Shown: positions 6,757 through 7,394 of the stretch, piece by piece
Layout: each line of letters begins with the position of its first letter
How positions within the stretch are numbered: position 1 is the stretch's first letter
Assembly: GCA_026990615.1 (NCBI GenBank)
Contig: JALXDB010000129.1
Location: 1 to 7,394 of the forward strand
DNA from: Spirochaetota bacterium
GTDB taxonomy: Bacteria > Spirochaetota > B62-G9
DNA length: 7,394 nucleotides
Reading direction: 5' to 3'
The notes under the pieces: generated by a model
What the model was told of the DNA's origin: nothing
Seen by the model: the letters and a program-made list of their open reading frames with translations, nothing else
The model's database searches: none
Made by a program: the position numbers and the translations under genes

Positions 6757-6946
6757 AAAGGAGGTAAAGGTCATATAAGATAATGTATCTATATTCCTGT
6801 AAAAATATTTAATGAAATGGTACAGCTTAATTTCCAGATATATGATGGTTTTACTGAAAGCTGATTTATCAGGGAAAAGTTACTACTATCTGAAATATTA
6901 CGAAAGAAGTTTGAATTTTATAGATTTTGAGTTTGATAATGTATGA
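6757..6946 (+). pseudogene. small decayed gene behind an orphan Shine-Dalgarno, unidentified
   Basis: AAAGGAGGT (6757-6765) is the best ribosome binding site in the window, yet no real gene follows. Frame 6784-6864 reads IYIPVKIFNEMVQLNFQIYD, then GFTES and TGA. The next frame (6842-6946) continues with LLKADLSGKSYYYLKYYERS, then LNFIDFEFDNV and TGA. Removing one base around 6850-6862, for example in TTTT, would join these into about 50 residues of mixed, protein-like sequence. The start region is also broken: TAA stands just before the IYIPV frame. I do not recognise the family. The alternative is that the apparent continuity is chance. Confidence 0.3.
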
Positions 6947-6971
6947 AATTGCCAGTAAAATTGCAAATGGT

Positions 6972-7070
6972 CATGCCGCAGCCCTTTTTGTTATATATCC
7001 ATTTCTGTCTTCTCCCCATCCATACAATTTTAATGCCGCATGTACTACAATCAAAAATTGGTTTTATCCC
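6972..7070 (-). pseudogene. zinc-ribbon protein fragment
   Basis: On the minus strand the frame from 7070 down to 6972 reads GIKPIFDCSTCGIKIVWMGR, then RQKWIYNKKGCGM. Its open frame is 7097 down to before 6960, with a TAA upstream at 7098-7100 and no ATG start. The pattern F-x-C-x-x-C-G-x-x-x-VW-x-x-x-(R/Q)QKW-x-Y-x-x-KG matches, by memory, small bacterial zinc-ribbon proteins of the type CxDCGxxxVWTAxQQKWWYExAKG, in which a second CxxC follows. Here only the first CxxC is clear, and the family's TA before QQKW is replaced by GR. It is short, startless and lacks the second zinc knuckle, so I treat it as a remnant. Confidence 0.33.
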
Positions 7071-7214
7071 CCTATAATATTCATAATTATCTTTATTTTA
7101 TCTGGACAATTTGATTAATTTTTATTTAATCTTTAATCTAATCTCAGTATTGTAATTTTAAAAAATCATAGTTTATTGTACTGAATAAAAAATATTTTAA
7201 GGATGAAGTAAATC

Positions 7215-7394
7215 ATGATGAAGTGTAGTGTTTGCGGAAATCCTGCTACAATAAAAATTGAGAGGCATAGAGCAAAATTCTGCGAGTATCACTTCATTGA
7301 GCATATACACAGACAGGTTGAAAGGGTTATCCACCATTTTAAAATGTTTACCAGAGATGATAAAATAGGCCTGGCGGTATCCGGCGGCAAGGAC
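7215..7394 (+). CDS. TtuA/Ncs6-type tRNA 2-thiolation protein, N-terminus (cut by window end)
   Basis: Sixty codons are visible. The start has a zinc site of the CxxC...CxxH kind (Cys4, Cys7, Cys23, His26, followed by Phe27), then a basic helix, then a strand IGLAVSGGKD whose SGGKD (56-60) is the PP-loop of N-type ATP pyrophosphatases. This order, N-terminal zinc finger then PP-loop, is that of the TtuA/Ncs6 (TIGR00269-like) family, which adenylates a tRNA uridine for 2-thiolation. TtcA and MesJ/TilS share the PP-loop, but the N-terminal finger favours TtuA/Ncs6. ATG 7215 or the adjacent ATG 7218 could start it; AAGGA (7199-7203) is 11 bases before the first. The rest, including the iron-sulfur cysteines and the C-terminal zinc finger, lies outside. 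Confidence 0.85.
   Translation, partial: MMKCSVCGNPATIKIERHRAKFCEYHFIEHIHRQVERVIHHFKMFTRDDKIGLAVSGGKD

Larger units (their letters stand above)
6448..7214. other. gene-poor stretch holding decayed fragments
   Basis: No intact gene is supported across about 770 bases. I see three decayed coding fragments on both strands (listed separately), an orphan ribosome binding site at 6757-6765, and an AT-rich segment (about 7080-7200) before the next gene. I found no clear terminator behind the MFS gene, no tRNA, no repeat array and no transposase. A plus-strand frame at 6927-7118 (TTG start, 63 codons) has no ribosome binding site and runs antisense to the zinc-ribbon fragment, so I do not call it. 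Confidence 0.6.

Noticed and set aside
6927..7118. 63-codon plus-strand frame beginning at TTG
   Set aside because: It has no ribosome binding site and a composition of phenylalanine and isoleucine expected from AT-rich DNA, and it lies antisense to the more protein-like zinc-ribbon frame.
1..7394. CRISPR array, tRNA, rRNA, insertion sequence, integration site
   Set aside because: I saw no regularly spaced repeats, no cloverleaf-like segment, no transposase-like frame and no terminal inverted repeats with target duplications when reading both strands.

Overview
The window looks like DNA from a low-GC, probably anaerobic bacterium. It has Shine-Dalgarno-led genes, a textbook sigma70-type promoter (TTGACA, 17-base spacer, TAAAAT), a Rho-independent terminator, ATG and TTG starts, and an Asp23-like domain of the kind common in Firmicutes and related groups. 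I cannot assign a genus. The start of a TtuA/Ncs6-type tRNA thiolation gene fits a thermophilic or anaerobic lineage but does not prove it.

Layout: (1) 1-190 is the C-terminal end of a PhnE-type ABC permease, with an in-frame TGA where the family has a glycine. (2) 191-567 is an AT-rich stretch that may hold scraps of a second permease and ends in a strong promoter. (3) 568-3920 is the core operon: two tandem, overlapping, divergent citrate synthase/citryl-CoA lyase-fold genes followed by an acylating (CoA-dependent) aldehyde dehydrogenase of the sulfoacetaldehyde dehydrogenase (SauS)/AdhE-N type, which carries a +1 frameshift near 3369. A strong terminator at 3965-3996 closes this unit. (4) 4227-6447 is a second unit: a P-loop protein with a C-terminal Asp23-like domain, then 19 bases later a fosmidomycin-resistance-like MFS transporter with a TTG start. 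(5) 6448-7214 has no intact gene but holds at least three decayed fragments: a minus-strand membrane-protein C-terminus, a plus-strand frameshifted small gene behind an orphan AAAGGAGGT, and a minus-strand zinc-ribbon fragment. (6) 7215-7394 is the start of a PP-loop tRNA 2-thiolation protein cut by the window edge.

The most interesting unit is the citrate synthase-like pair plus aldehyde dehydrogenase. By my hand alignment the first paralogue keeps only the first of the three classical catalytic residues (His103; the others are Gln150 and Ile204). The second keeps none (Tyr135, Ile178, Leu228). Their tight coupling suggests a heteromeric complex, perhaps with altered carbon-carbon bond chemistry on an acyl-CoA that the dehydrogenase makes or consumes. 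The substrate is unknown. The SauS-like dehydrogenase and the phosphonate-type permease upstream make a C2 sulfonate or phosphonate aldehyde one possibility, but this is inference. Several single-base disruptions across the window mean that either the region is decaying or the sequence carries indel errors; this must be settled first.
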